Below, piece after piece: positions 1 through 8,406 of a DNA stretch of 64,000 bases. Source of the stretch: Gemmobacter megaterium (GTDB lineage Bacteria; Pseudomonadota; Alphaproteobacteria; Rhodobacterales; Rhodobacteraceae); NCBI RefSeq assembly GCF_900156815.1, contig NZ_FTOT01000003.1, positions 372,001 to 436,000 on the forward strand, read 5' to 3'. A program made the translations under genes and the position numbers. The first letter of the stretch is position 1, and every line of letters begins with the position of its first letter. A model generated the notes under the pieces. The model searched no databases. It was not told where the DNA came from and saw only the letters and a list, made by a program, of their open reading frames with translations.

Positions 1-1368
1 GCCGCCGCCATTGCCGCCGCCGTAGACACTCTGGCCAGTGGCCGGTTCAAGGCTGACCTCGCTCGACGTGTGGCGATGCCGACGGTTTCCCGCGAAGCCG
101 CACATGCCCCGGATCTGCAACGTTATCTGGACGACGAGTTGGCGCCGATCTTTGCCCGCATGGGGTTCGACCAGCGCCAGTTCCGCCGCGATCCGGCGCC
201 CGGCGGCTTTCTGCTGGCCTCCCGGATCGAAGATCCTGCACTGCCGACGGTGCTGATGTATGGCCACGGCGATGTGGTCACGGGCGTTCCCGAAATGTGG
301 TCCGCAGGCTTGTCCCCGTTCGAGTTGACCGAACGCGATGGTGTTTGGTACGGGCGCGGCACTGCGGACAACAAGGGGCAGCATTCGGTCAACCTGGCGG
401 CGATCGAGGCTGTTCTGTCGGTGAACGGGCGTCTTGGCTTCAACCTCAAGTTCCTGATGGAAATGGGCGAGGAATACGGCTCGCCGGGCCTTGCAGATCT
501 GGTGGCCGAGAACCCCGAGGCGTTTGCCGCCGACATGCTGATCGCCTCGGACGGGCCGCGTATCGGGCGGTTGCAGCCCACGATCTTTCTGGGCGCGCGC
601 GGCGGGCTGAACATCCATCTCGAAGTGGTGGCACGCGAGGGGTATCACCATTCGGGCAACTGGGGCGGCCTGCTGGCCAATCCCGGCGTGGAACTCGCCC
701 ATGCCATCGCCGCGCTGATCGGCCCGACCGGCGAATGCCTGGTGCCCGAATTGACCCCCGGCCGCATTCCGGCGGATGTCCAAGAGGCACTGGCGCGCTG
801 CACCATCGAAACCTCGCCCGGCGATCCGCCGTTGGACCCGTGGTGGGGCGCGCCCGGACTGTCCCAGGCCGAGCGTGTCTATGGCTGGTCCACGCTGGAG
901 GTGATGGAGATGGAATGCGGCAACATCGCCAAGCCGCTGTATGCCATTCCTCCATGGGCGCGGGCGCGGCTGCAACTGCGCCATCCGGTCGGGGTGGATA
1001 CCGATGCCGTACTCCCCGCCGTGCGCCGCACACTGGACGCCGCCGGTTTCCAGCGGGTCCGGATCGTGCCTGCGACCGATGCCGCCTTTCCGGCCAGCCG
1101 GTCCGATCTTCAGAATGACTGGGTGCGGTTTGCCAGCGCCTCGCTGGAACGCACCTTGGGCAAGCCCCCGGTAATTCTGCCCAATCTGGGTGGATCGCTG
1201 CCCAATACGATCTTTACCGACACGCTGGGCCTGCCGACCATATGGGTGCCGCATTCCTATCCGGGCTGCGGCCAACACGGCGCCGACGAGCATCTTCCGG
1301 TGTCGATCGTGCACGAAGGTCTGGCCATGATGGCCGGGCTGTTCTGGGATCTGGGGCACCGGGCATGA
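1..1368 (+). CDS. M20 family metallopeptidase (5' end outside window)
   Basis: Zinc-dependent amidase/dipeptidase of the M20 family, cytoplasmic. The frame is open from base 1 (455 residues visible), and the sequence before the first GTG (base 70) already looks like family sequence (FKADLARRVAMPT), so the true start lies left of the window. Metal-site motifs are visible: YGHGDVV (His and Asp near visible residues 89 and 91), GTADNKG, MGEEYGSPG (catalytic Glu pair), ASDGPR, and a late histidine in GCGQHGADEH. Its stop overlaps the next start (ATGA at 1365-1368), so it is co-transcribed with a PLP enzyme. The substrate is unknown; a dipeptide or N-acyl amino acid would suit the neighbouring importer. 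Confidence 0.9.
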   Translation, partial: AAAIAAAVDTLASGRFKADLARRVAMPTVSREAAHAPDLQRYLDDELAPIFARMGFDQRQFRRDPAPGGFLLASRIEDPALPTVLMYGHGDVVTGVPEMWSAGLSPFELTERDGVWYGRGTADNKGQHSVNLAAIEAVLSVNGRLGFNLKFLMEMGEEYGSPGLADLVAENPEAFAADMLIASDGPRIGRLQPTIFLGARGGLNIHLEVVAREGYHHSGNWGGLLANPGVELAHAIAALIGPTGECLVPELTPGRIPADVQEALARCTIETSPGDPPLDPWWGAPGLSQAERVYGWSTLEVMEMECGNIAKPLYAIPPWARARLQLRHPVGVDTDAVLPAVRRTLDAAGFQRVRIVPATDAAFPASRSDLQNDWVRFASASLERTLGKPPVILPNLGGSLPNTIFTDTLGLPTIWVPHSYPGCGQHGADEHLPVSIVHEGLAMMAGLFWDLGHRA

Positions 1369-2465
1369 GCTATTTTCTCTATCATTCCATCGGAACCTTT
1401 CCCGGCAAGGAAGCGGCGGTGAACCGGGCCGTCGCCGAATTCACCCGCCACTGGTGCGCCCAGGATGATGGTCAATGGCCCGACGCCATGGCACGGCGGG
1501 CCACCTTCATCACCGCCTGGCAACGGCTCATCGGCGCGCCGGACAGCACCCTGACCCTGGCGGAAAGCGTGACGGGCGCGCTCTATTCCCTGATGCGCGG
1601 GCTACCGGAAAGGCGACTGGCGGGCGGCGTGGTTCTGGTGGCGCAGGATTGCTTTCCCAGCTTGCACTTCCTGCTCGCCGAACTGGCGCGGCGCATCGGC
1701 TTTACCCTGCGCACCGTCGCCCCGACCGGCGGGCGCGCCTATGTGACCGATGACGACTTCATCGCCGAATGGGGCCCGGAGGTGCGGCTGGCGCTGATCA
1801 CCTGGGTCACATCCACCGCCTCGCACCGGGCCGATCTGGACCGCCTTCTCGATCACGGCCGCCGCATGGGCAGCCTGGTGGGCGTGGACATCACCCAAGG
1901 GGTGGGGATCCGCCCCTATTCCGCACATGCCGACTTCACCGTCGGCTCCTCGCTGAAATGGTTGTGCGGCGTGTCCGGGGCAGGGGTCTTGCAGGTGATG
2001 CCCGACCTGCTGGCCGACTGCGCGCCGGAATTCCGCGGCTGGTTCAGCCAGGCAAATCCGTTTTCCTGGGATCTGGATGCCTTTGCCTTTGCACCTGACG
2101 CGCGGCGGTTCGACAATGGCACGCCGAACATACTGCCGGCAATCGCCAGCCAGCCGGGGCTCGACCATGTTCTGCACACCGGCCTTGCGGGGCTCGAGGC
2201 GCAGAACCGGCAATTGACCGGCCTGCTGCGGGATGGCGCGGCGGATCTGGGCCTGTCTCTGGCCTCCCCCGCCGAAGCCGATCGCCGCGGCGGCAGCCTG
2301 ATGTTGCACATCAAGGGCAATGCCGTGGCTTTGGTCGACGAACTGCGCCGTCGTGGCATCCATACCGATGCCCGAGGGGCCATCCTGCGGTTGTCACCTG
2401 GCAGCGTCACGACACCGGATCACTGTGCAGAACTTCTGGCAGCCTTGAAAAGCCTGCTGGACTGA
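1365..2465 (+). CDS. Class V aminotransferase-fold PLP enzyme
   Basis: PLP-dependent enzyme of the class V aminotransferase/kynureninase/cysteine desulfurase group, 366 aa. The start is ATG 1365, overlapping the upstream stop; a longer open frame back to 1242 would run into the peptidase and is not used. The probable PLP lysine is Lys198 in VGSSLKWLCG, preceded by the PLP-ring aspartate Asp175 in VGVDITQGVG. The N-terminal part (about 40-110) carries the large-domain substrate region and the C-terminal RLSPG segment is typical of the fold. The exact reaction (transamination, beta-elimination or racemisation) cannot be told. It probably processes the amino acid released by the coupled M20 peptidase. 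Confidence 0.82.
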   Translation: MSYFLYHSIGTFPGKEAAVNRAVAEFTRHWCAQDDGQWPDAMARRATFITAWQRLIGAPDSTLTLAESVTGALYSLMRGLPERRLAGGVVLVAQDCFPSLHFLLAELARRIGFTLRTVAPTGGRAYVTDDDFIAEWGPEVRLALITWVTSTASHRADLDRLLDHGRRMGSLVGVDITQGVGIRPYSAHADFTVGSSLKWLCGVSGAGVLQVMPDLLADCAPEFRGWFSQANPFSWDLDAFAFAPDARRFDNGTPNILPAIASQPGLDHVLHTGLAGLEAQNRQLTGLLRDGAADLGLSLASPAEADRRGGSLMLHIKGNAVALVDELRRRGIHTDARGAILRLSPGSVTTPDHCAELLAALKSLLD

Positions 2466-2507
2466 CCCGCTTCGGCCTTTCATCTTGCCCGAAATACCCC
2501 AAGGGGT

Positions 2508-2527
2508 CCGGGGGGCTGGCCCCCCGG
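2508..2527. terminator. Hairpin between convergent genes
   Basis: CCGGGGGGC and GCCCCCCGG form a 9-bp perfect inverted repeat with a very tight loop (effectively 8 bp with CTGG). It sits between two convergent PLP-enzyme genes, so it could terminate both strands. The preceding CATCTTGCCCGAAATACCCC resembles an intergenic sequence I associate with Rhodobacteraceae gene ends; that link is from memory. Confidence 0.6.
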
Positions 2528-2552
2528 CGGTCCATGCCAGACACCCGGCCGG

Positions 2553-3722
2553 TCAGAGCGCGCCAAAGAACCGTTGCATCCGGTCCATCGCTTCGGTGAT
2601 GTCCTCTTCGGACAAGGAGCCAAAGCAGACACGCAGATGGCCCTCGCCGGTCGGCCCGTAAAAGCTGCCCGCCTCGACCGCGACCCCTGCATCTTCCAGC
2701 AGCCTTTCGGCCACCTCTTGCGAGGACAGGCCGGTTTCGCGGATGTCGGGAAAGGCATAGATGGTGCCTTCGGGCCAGGCGCAGCGCACCCCCGCCATCT
2801 GGTTCAGGCGGCTGACCACGATATCGCGTTTTGCCTTGTCCTCGGCCACCAGCCCTGCCAGCACCGCCGGATCGCCGGTCAGCGCGGCGGTCGCACCATC
2901 CTGGATGAAGGTGTTGACATGGGTCACATCGTTTGCGGTGATCTTCAGCAGCGGCCCGATGGCCCAATCGGGCGCAACCATATAGCCAATGCGCCATCCA
3001 TCCATGGCATAGCTCTTGGTAAAGGCGAACATGCTGATCGTGCGCGCCTCCATCCCCGGCAACGACGCGATGGAGATATGCTCGGCACCGTCGAACAGGA
3101 TATCCTCGTAGACCTCATCCGACACCACCAGCAGATCATGCCGGATCGCCAGATCGGCCAGGCCTTGCAATTCGGCGCGGGTATAGACGCGGCCGGTGGG
3201 ATTGCAGGGGTTGATCAGCACGATCATCTTGGTGCGCGGGGTGATCTTTGCCTCGATCCGCGCCGGGTCGATGGCAAAATTGTTCGCGGCATCCAGCCCG
3301 GCGGTGACGACCGAGCCGCCTGCCAGTTCGATCTTGCCGATATGCTGGGGATAATAAGGCTCCAGCAGGATCGCCTCGTCCCCGTCGTCGATCAGGGCCA
3401 TGATCGCGGCATAGGAGGCATGGGTCAGCCCGTTGGTCACGATGATCCGGTCCACCGGCACATCCAGCGCGTTCTTGCGTTTCAGCTTGTCGCGCGCAGC
3501 TTCACGAAAGTGCAGCTCGCCCGGCAAATTGGAATAATGCACCTTGCCAGCCAACAAGGCGTCAATCGTGGCCTGCTTGATATGCGCCGGTGTGTCGGAA
3601 TGGGGCATCCCGACCTCCATCCGCAGCAAGGGCCGGCCGGCCGCGGCCAATGCGGCGGCCCGCCCGAACATCCCGAAGGATTTTCCTGAAGTTTCGGTAA
3701 TGCGGCGGGCAAGATAAGGCAT
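2553..3722 (-). CDS. Class I/II aminotransferase (PLP)
   Basis: Fold-type I aminotransferase of the AspC/aromatic-aminotransferase group, 389 aa, normal length. Motifs in order: NPCNPTG (171-177, cofactor and substrate binding), SDEVYED (201-207, Asp to the PLP pyridine N), FTKSYAMDG with Lys236 as Schiff-base lysine, and Arg244 in WRIGY. It should move an amino group from an amino acid to a 2-oxoacid; specificity is unknown. The gene is monocistronic, convergent with the class V enzyme, and about 80 bp from the ArgE-type gene upstream. Its 5' region holds the operator-like ATCATTTGATCA about 24 bp before the start, shared with the deacetylase at 4967 and the binding protein at 10475. Confidence 0.9.
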   Translation of the reverse strand: MPYLARRITETSGKSFGMFGRAAALAAAGRPLLRMEVGMPHSDTPAHIKQATIDALLAGKVHYSNLPGELHFREAARDKLKRKNALDVPVDRIIVTNGLTHASYAAIMALIDDGDEAILLEPYYPQHIGKIELAGGSVVTAGLDAANNFAIDPARIEAKITPRTKMIVLINPCNPTGRVYTRAELQGLADLAIRHDLLVVSDEVYEDILFDGAEHISIASLPGMEARTISMFAFTKSYAMDGWRIGYMVAPDWAIGPLLKITANDVTHVNTFIQDGATAALTGDPAVLAGLVAEDKAKRDIVVSRLNQMAGVRCAWPEGTIYAFPDIRETGLSSQEVAERLLEDAGVAVEAGSFYGPTGEGHLRVCFGSLSEEDITEAMDRMQRFFGAL

Positions 3723-3744
3723 GAGGGATCACCAACTCGTTTCG

Positions 3745-3757
3745 GATCATTTGATCA
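3745..3757. promoter_or_regulatory. Operator-like palindrome upstream of aminotransferase
   Basis: GATCA-TT-TGATC is a perfect 12-bp palindrome (3745-3756), and ATCATTTGATCA occupies 3746-3757. On the minus strand a -35-like TTGACC lies at 3779-3774, so the palindrome sits where the -10 would be. The same 12-mer occurs at 10431-10442 and a variant pair at 4979-4998. Confidence 0.55.
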
Positions 3758-3800
3758 CACTATTGGCGCCCCAGGTCAAGCCTTTAGTCCGCAGCCCAGG

Positions 3801-4967
3801 CTATCCGGTGCAACTGTCGGTCAGGCGATCAAGAAAGTCTGTGCAACGGTGCAACATGGCCACTTCGACATATTCGTCGGGCTGGTGCGGCTGTGTGTTG
3901 TCGCCCGGTCCGATCACAAGCGACGGGATGCCCTGCACAGTAAAGATTCCCGCCTCGGTTCCGCCCGATTTGGTCAACGGCTGTTGTGTACCCGTCAGGT
4001 CGAGCATCTCGCGCAAAAGGGCCGCGTCGCTGACCGGGTTCAGCGGCGGAATTCGGGCCTGGGTGATGAACGTGATACCGGCCTCGGGGCTAATCTTTTT
4101 CATCGCCGGTTCAAGTGTGGCGGCAAAGGCTTTCATTCGTTCCAGGACGGCAAGATCGCTGTCGGGCGGGCTGCCAGGGGTGATGCGCATCTCCCAGAAG
4201 AACTCGCAATCCTCGGCCACGATATTGCCATGCAGGCCACCGCGGATCTGGTTGACCTGAATGGTGGACCATGGCGGCGTCGCGGCGGCATAGCGCGGGC
4301 CATCGCGCATGTCGTCGCGGATGCGGTTGATCTCGGCCACGACTTCTGCGGCGATCATCACCGCGTTGACATATTTGTCGGGCTGCGACGAATGACCGGG
4401 CAGGCCCTTGACCTTGCACCAGCCGATCAGCCCGCCCTTATGCGCATTCGCCACATGCATCTCGGTCGGCTCGCCGATCACGGCGAGGCGCGGCCGCATG
4501 TGGCTTTTGCCGATCCATTCGGCCATGTCCCATACGCCGGTGCAGCCGACCTCCTCGTCATAAGAGAATGCGAAATGGACAGGTTTGGTCAGCGTCTTGG
4601 CAGCAATCGTCGGCAAGGCGGCCAGACAACAGGCGATGAACCCCTGCATGTCGCTGGCCCCCCGCCCGATCAGGCGGCCATTCTCGACGCGCGCCAACCA
4701 GGGATCGCCGCTCCAGCTCTGACCCTCGCACGGGACCACATCGGTATGGCCACTGAACAGAACGCCGCCCGGCACCTCTGGTCCGAGCGTCAGAAGCAGG
4801 CTGGCCTTGCGCCCCGTCGGATCGGGAAAGCGGCGGGCGGTCACACCATAGGGCCGCGCGACATCTTCGATCCAGTCCAGCAGCGGCAGGTTCGACTCTG
4901 CGCTGATGGTGCGGAACGAAATGATCTTCGCCAGAAGGTCGACGACAGTCTTGCGGTCCGGGGTCAT
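3801..4967 (-). CDS. argE: ArgE/DapE-type M20 deacylase (acetylornithine deacetylase-like)
   Basis: Co-catalytic metallohydrolase of the ArgE branch of M20, 388 aa, hydrolysing an N-acyl amino acid; N-acetylornithine is the family default, not proven here. ATG 4967 is chosen because GGAG lies six bases upstream; the in-frame TTG at 4979 has no such site. Metal and catalytic motifs: SGHTDVVPC (His74, Asp76), ASDMQG (Asp106), SYDEEVGCTG (Glu138/139), GEPTEM, PGHSSQPD (dimerisation-domain His), and a C-terminal His in TQPHQPDE. The usual Lys of DMKG is Gln. It is strongly similar to the gene at 12104, for example the shared block SSQPDKYVNAVM, indicating a duplication. Its promoter carries the shared ATCATTTGATCA-like sites. 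Confidence 0.88.
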   Translation of the reverse strand: MTPDRKTVVDLLAKIISFRTISAESNLPLLDWIEDVARPYGVTARRFPDPTGRKASLLLTLGPEVPGGVLFSGHTDVVPCEGQSWSGDPWLARVENGRLIGRGASDMQGFIACCLAALPTIAAKTLTKPVHFAFSYDEEVGCTGVWDMAEWIGKSHMRPRLAVIGEPTEMHVANAHKGGLIGWCKVKGLPGHSSQPDKYVNAVMIAAEVVAEINRIRDDMRDGPRYAAATPPWSTIQVNQIRGGLHGNIVAEDCEFFWEMRITPGSPPDSDLAVLERMKAFAATLEPAMKKISPEAGITFITQARIPPLNPVSDAALLREMLDLTGTQQPLTKSGGTEAGIFTVQGIPSLVIGPGDNTQPHQPDEYVEVAMLHRCTDFLDRLTDSCTG

Positions 4968-4978
4968 GCTATTCTCCA

Positions 4979-5023
4979 ATCATTCGATGGTTTGATCACA
5001 TATTGCATTGCGGAGTATTTCAA
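4979..5023 (-). promoter_or_regulatory. Promoter with two operator-like sites before the deacetylase
   Basis: Reading the minus strand: -35 TTGAAA (5023-5018), 17-base spacer, -10 TGTGAT (5000-4995). The operator-like TGATCAAACCAT (4998-4987) overlaps the -10, and a second half-overlapping copy ATCGAATGAT (4988-4979) follows. These match ATCATTTGATCA at 10 of 12 and its 10-base core at 9 of 10 positions. The region also lies upstream of the divergent FAD oxidase at 5117. Confidence 0.5.
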
Positions 5024-5116
5024 GGTCAAACTGCCCTGAATGCAAGAATGAGGGAATTGCATGGTCAGCGATCTCGGACCAGGGCCGCGCCCTGCAACCG
5101 CCCCTAGGGCAGGCGC

Positions 5117-6343
5117 ATGACCGGGCCAATCGGCATTCTTGGCGCCGGTATCGCAGGCGTCTCCATGGCGTTGCAGCTTCAGGCCAGGGGCGTTCCGGTG
5201 ATCTTGCTGGATCGCGGCAAACCCGGCGGCGGCACCAGCTATGGCAATGCCGGGTTGATAGAGATGTCCGCTCTTCTGCCTCATCCCTGTCCGCAGGACA
5301 TTGGCACGCTGGCGCGCTACGCGCTCAACCTCTCGCCGGATCTGCGCTGGACATGGGCGGGGCTGGGGGCGGGTCTTTATCAGTACTGGCGCAATTCGCG
5401 CGCTGACCGCATCGACACGATCGGCGCCAGCTTTCGCACGCTTATGCGGGTGGCGCTGGCCGAACATCGGGCCCTTGCGCACAAGGCGGGGGCGCTTGAC
5501 CTTTTGCGCGCCTGTGGCTGGCTGGAGCTGATCCGCGATCCCCGCGCCCTGGAAATCGACCGTGCGGCCGATATGGCGCAGCATGGTATTGCGGTTGCCC
5601 GGCTGGACAGTGCCGCGCTTCGGGCGGCGGAGCCCGATCTGCGCCAACCCTTCGCCGGTGCATTCCATTGGCAGGGAACCGTCTCGATCACCGATCCGGG
5701 CGCCTATGTGGCCCGGATGGCCGAGGCATTTCGCACCGCTGGGGGCGAGGTGGTATCGGCGAACGTGACCGATCTGGTCCGCAGGGGGGCCGGCTGGCGG
5801 ATCGCATCCTCGAAGGGTGCCATGGATGTTGCGCAGGTGGTGGTCGCCCTGGGCCCGTGGAGCCCGGATCTGTTGCAGCCGCTGGGGCTTTCGGTGCCGA
5901 TGTTGTTCAAGCGCGGCTATCACCAGCATTTCGCCGCCGCACCGGGTTGCAGGCTGCGCCATCCGGTTCACCTGCCCGGCAGCGGGCATCTCGTGGTGCC
6001 CATGGCCATGGGGCTCAGAGTGTTGACGGGCGTGGAACTTGCGCGCCGCGATGCCCCGCCGGATCTGCGCCAGATCCAAGCTGCCGCGCGGGCCGCACAT
6101 ACATATCTACCGCTTGGCGCCCCGGTCGATCCTCCGTGGCTTGGCAGCCGTCCCTGCCTGCCCGACATGCTGCCGCTGATCGGTGAGACGACGGCACAAC
6201 CGGGCCTGTGGTGCCTGTTCGGCCACGGTCATCACGGCCTGACCCAAGGCCCCGCCAGTGCCCGGTTGCTTGCAGAGATGATGACCGGCGAGGCCCCCTT
6301 TATCGACCCCACACCCTTTGCCCCGTCACGGATGGGGCTGTAG
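5117..6343 (+). CDS. DadA-like FAD-dependent amino-acid oxidoreductase
   Basis: FAD enzyme of the DAO superfamily (DadA, glycine/sarcosine oxidase group), 408 aa. It would oxidise an amino acid or secondary amine to an imine, which hydrolyses to an oxoacid. The N-terminal dinucleotide fold is clear: GILGAGIAGVS (residues 6-16) with the ribose-binding acidic residue in ILLDRG. GTSYGNAGLIE (about 40-50) is the flavin-contact segment usual in DadA-type enzymes, and the C-terminal GHGHHGLTQGPASA binds FAD again. AGGGCAGG provides the ribosome site. It is divergent from the ArgE-type gene across 149 bp of shared control DNA and convergent with the ABC ATPase genes. The D-amino acid or N-alkyl substrate is unknown. 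Confidence 0.88.
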   Translation: MTGPIGILGAGIAGVSMALQLQARGVPVILLDRGKPGGGTSYGNAGLIEMSALLPHPCPQDIGTLARYALNLSPDLRWTWAGLGAGLYQYWRNSRADRIDTIGASFRTLMRVALAEHRALAHKAGALDLLRACGWLELIRDPRALEIDRAADMAQHGIAVARLDSAALRAAEPDLRQPFAGAFHWQGTVSITDPGAYVARMAEAFRTAGGEVVSANVTDLVRRGAGWRIASSKGAMDVAQVVVALGPWSPDLLQPLGLSVPMLFKRGYHQHFAAAPGCRLRHPVHLPGSGHLVVPMAMGLRVLTGVELARRDAPPDLRQIQAAARAAHTYLPLGAPVDPPWLGSRPCLPDMLPLIGETTAQPGLWCLFGHGHHGLTQGPASARLLAEMMTGEAPFIDPTPFAPSRMGL

Positions 6344-6345
6344 GG

Positions 6346-6361
6346 CGCCAGCACTCTGGCG
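6346..6361. terminator. Short hairpin between convergent genes
   Basis: CGCCAG-CACT-CTGGCG, a 6-bp stem with a 4-base loop just after the FAD oxidase stop and before the convergent ABC ATPase stop. No U-tract is evident, so it is a weak candidate. Confidence 0.35.
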
Positions 6362-6378
6362 AATGCGGGCGCGGCCTC

Positions 6379-7395
6379 TCAACCTGCCACACCCTCGCCG
6401 ATCAGGTCACAGGCCGCCAGCCGGCCACCCGGCAACTCGCGCAGCGCCGGTCGCCGCGTGGCACAAGCGGGCACGGCCACGGAACAGCGCGGGTGGAAAT
6501 GGCAGCCCGAAGGCGGGTTCAGCGGCGACGGCATCTCGCCCTTGATGCCGGTGAACTGACGTTTCTTGGGTTCCAGCCGCGGGACTTCGGCCAGCAGGGC
6601 GCGGGTGTACGGATGCTGGGGGTCGGCGAACAGCTCTTCGGCGCCCGCCAGTTCCACGACCCGGCCCAGATACATCACGGCGATCCGGTCCGAGATATGC
6701 TGGACCACCCCCAGATCATGGCTGACAAAGATATAGGTCAGCCCCATCTGCGCACGCAGATCCATGAACAGGTTGAGGATCTGCGACTGGATCGAGACAT
6801 CCAGCGCCGCGGTCGATTCATCGCAGATCAGGACGCGCGGCTGGACTGCCAGCGCACGGGCAATGCCGATGCGCGCCCGCTGTCCGCCCGAAAACTGGTG
6901 CGCATACAGATAGCGCGTCGAAGGGTCGAGGCCCACGCGCTCCATCATCTCGCAGACATATCCATCCTGATCGGCAGGCTTGACCAGCCCATGCGCCACC
7001 GGCGCCTCGCCGATGATGTCCACCACCCGCAAGCGGGGGTTCAGCGAGGACATCGGATCCTGAAACACCATCTGCACGGCCAGCCCCGCCCGGCGCCGCT
7101 CGGCGGCCGACATGGCCGCCATGTCGGCGCCTTCGAACCTGATCCTGCCCGAGGTGGGCGACAGGATGCCGCTGATCATCCGGGCGAGGGTGGACTTGCC
7201 GCAGCCGGATTCTCCGACCAGCCCCAGCACCTCGCCCTGCCGGACGGTGAAGCTGACATCATCCACCGCCCGCACACGCGGGGGCAGGGGGCTGCCCACC
7301 AGCTTGTGGGCGATGCGCGCCGCAATGTCGGGTTTGCGGGCAAAGACGCGGCCCACGCCTTCAAGCTGAAGGATCGGGGGGGCGGTGTCGGTCAT
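6379..7395 (-). CDS. Peptide-type ABC transporter ATPase (DppF-like)
   Basis: ATPase of the oligopeptide/dipeptide importer family, 338 aa from the chosen start. In-frame ATGs exist at 7425, 7404 and 7395; the last has GGGA eight bases upstream and starts a normal MTDTAPP N-terminus, and the others overlap the upstream gene. Walker A is GESGCGKST, the signature FSGGQRAR, and Walker B is followed by DESTAALD. The C-terminal oligo_HPY extension carries the CHFHPRC cysteine cluster seen in DppD/DppF-type subunits. It is the last gene of the minus-strand order permease-permease-ATPase-ATPase beginning at 10286 and energises import together with the next ATPase. Confidence 0.92.
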   Translation of the reverse strand: MTDTAPPILQLEGVGRVFARKPDIAARIAHKLVGSPLPPRVRAVDDVSFTVRQGEVLGLVGESGCGKSTLARMISGILSPTSGRIRFEGADMAAMSAAERRRAGLAVQMVFQDPMSSLNPRLRVVDIIGEAPVAHGLVKPADQDGYVCEMMERVGLDPSTRYLYAHQFSGGQRARIGIARALAVQPRVLICDESTAALDVSIQSQILNLFMDLRAQMGLTYIFVSHDLGVVQHISDRIAVMYLGRVVELAGAEELFADPQHPYTRALLAEVPRLEPKKRQFTGIKGEMPSPLNPPSGCHFHPRCSVAVPACATRRPALRELPGGRLAACDLIGEGVAG

Positions 7396-7411
7396 GTGGG
7401 TCATCCCGGTT

Positions 7412-8395
7412 TCAGGCCGTGGCATGGGCAGTCAGGGGGTGATGGCAGGCAACGGTGCGCCCGGCCACGGGGCGGGGCGGCGGCACCTCGGCACGGCAGA
7501 CGGCATCGGCGTGGTCGCAACGCGGGTGGAACGGGCAACCCGTCGGCATCGCAACCAGCGACGGCGTTGTTCCCGCGATCTGTGCCAGCCGTGCCCCCCG
7601 GCGATTCCGGCTGGGAACCGAGGCGATCAGGCCCGCCGTATAGGGATGGCGCGGATCCGACAGGATGTCGGTCACGGTGCCGGTCTCGACAATGCGGCCT
7701 GCATACATCACCGCGATACGGTCTGCGAGGCCGGCGACAACCGACAGATCGTGCGTGATCCAGACCAGTGCCGTGCCGGTTTCCGCGGCCAGTTGCTGGA
7801 CTTCGCCCAGAACCTGGCTCTGGATCGTGACATCCAGCGCCGTTGTCGGCTCGTCCGCGATCAGCACCGCAGGGCGGTTCAGCAGCGCGATGGCAATCGC
7901 CAGCCGCTGGCGCATCCCGCCGGAAAACTGATGCGGATAGCCCAACAGCCGTTCCTCGGGTGACGGAATGCCCACAGCCGCCAAGGCCGCAAGGCATTTT
8001 TCCCGCGCCGCCCTGGTGGACAGGCCAGGCTCATGCGCGCGCAGCGCCTCGATCATCTGGGTATCGACGCGCAGAACCGGGTTCAGCGTCGTCGAGGGAT
8101 CTTGGAAGATCATCGAGATCTCGCGCCCGCGTTTCTTGCGCAGCTCTGCCTCGGAAAGACCGACCAATTCATGGCCGTTCACCTTGACAGAGCCCGAGAC
8201 GATACGCCCCGGCGGGTCGATCAGGCCCATGGTGGCAAGGCCAGTTATCGACTTGCCAGACCCTGATTCACCGACCAGCCCCAGTACCTCGCCCGGCATC
8301 ACGTGAAACTCTATGCCACGCACCGCCGCCAGGTCGCCACGACGGGTGGCGAAGGATACGGCAAGGTTCGTGACCTGCAAGGCGGGTTGGCTCAT
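7412..8395 (-). CDS. Peptide-type ABC transporter ATPase (DppD-like)
   Basis: Partner ATPase of the importer, 327 aa. ATG 8395 opens MSQPALQVTNLAVSF, the usual N-terminus; an open frame continuing further upstream lies inside the permease gene and is rejected. GESGSGKSI (Walker A), FSGGMRQR (signature) and ADEPTTALD (Walker B) are intact, and the oligo_HPY tail has CPFHPRCDHAD and a second Cys. It starts 11 bases after the permease stop and ends just before the DppF-like gene, so the two ATPases are co-expressed and should form the heterodimeric motor. Confidence 0.92.
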   Translation of the reverse strand: MSQPALQVTNLAVSFATRRGDLAAVRGIEFHVMPGEVLGLVGESGSGKSITGLATMGLIDPPGRIVSGSVKVNGHELVGLSEAELRKKRGREISMIFQDPSTTLNPVLRVDTQMIEALRAHEPGLSTRAAREKCLAALAAVGIPSPEERLLGYPHQFSGGMRQRLAIAIALLNRPAVLIADEPTTALDVTIQSQVLGEVQQLAAETGTALVWITHDLSVVAGLADRIAVMYAGRIVETGTVTDILSDPRHPYTAGLIASVPSRNRRGARLAQIAGTTPSLVAMPTGCPFHPRCDHADAVCRAEVPPPRPVAGRTVACHHPLTAHATA

Positions 8396-8406
8396 GGCAG
8401 GCCCCT

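Noticed and set aside
4992-5021. Plus-strand promoter TTGATC-N18-TATTTC for the DadA-like gene
   Set aside because: The -10 matches only three of six bases and the -35 falls within the operator-like site; not good enough to list as a feature.
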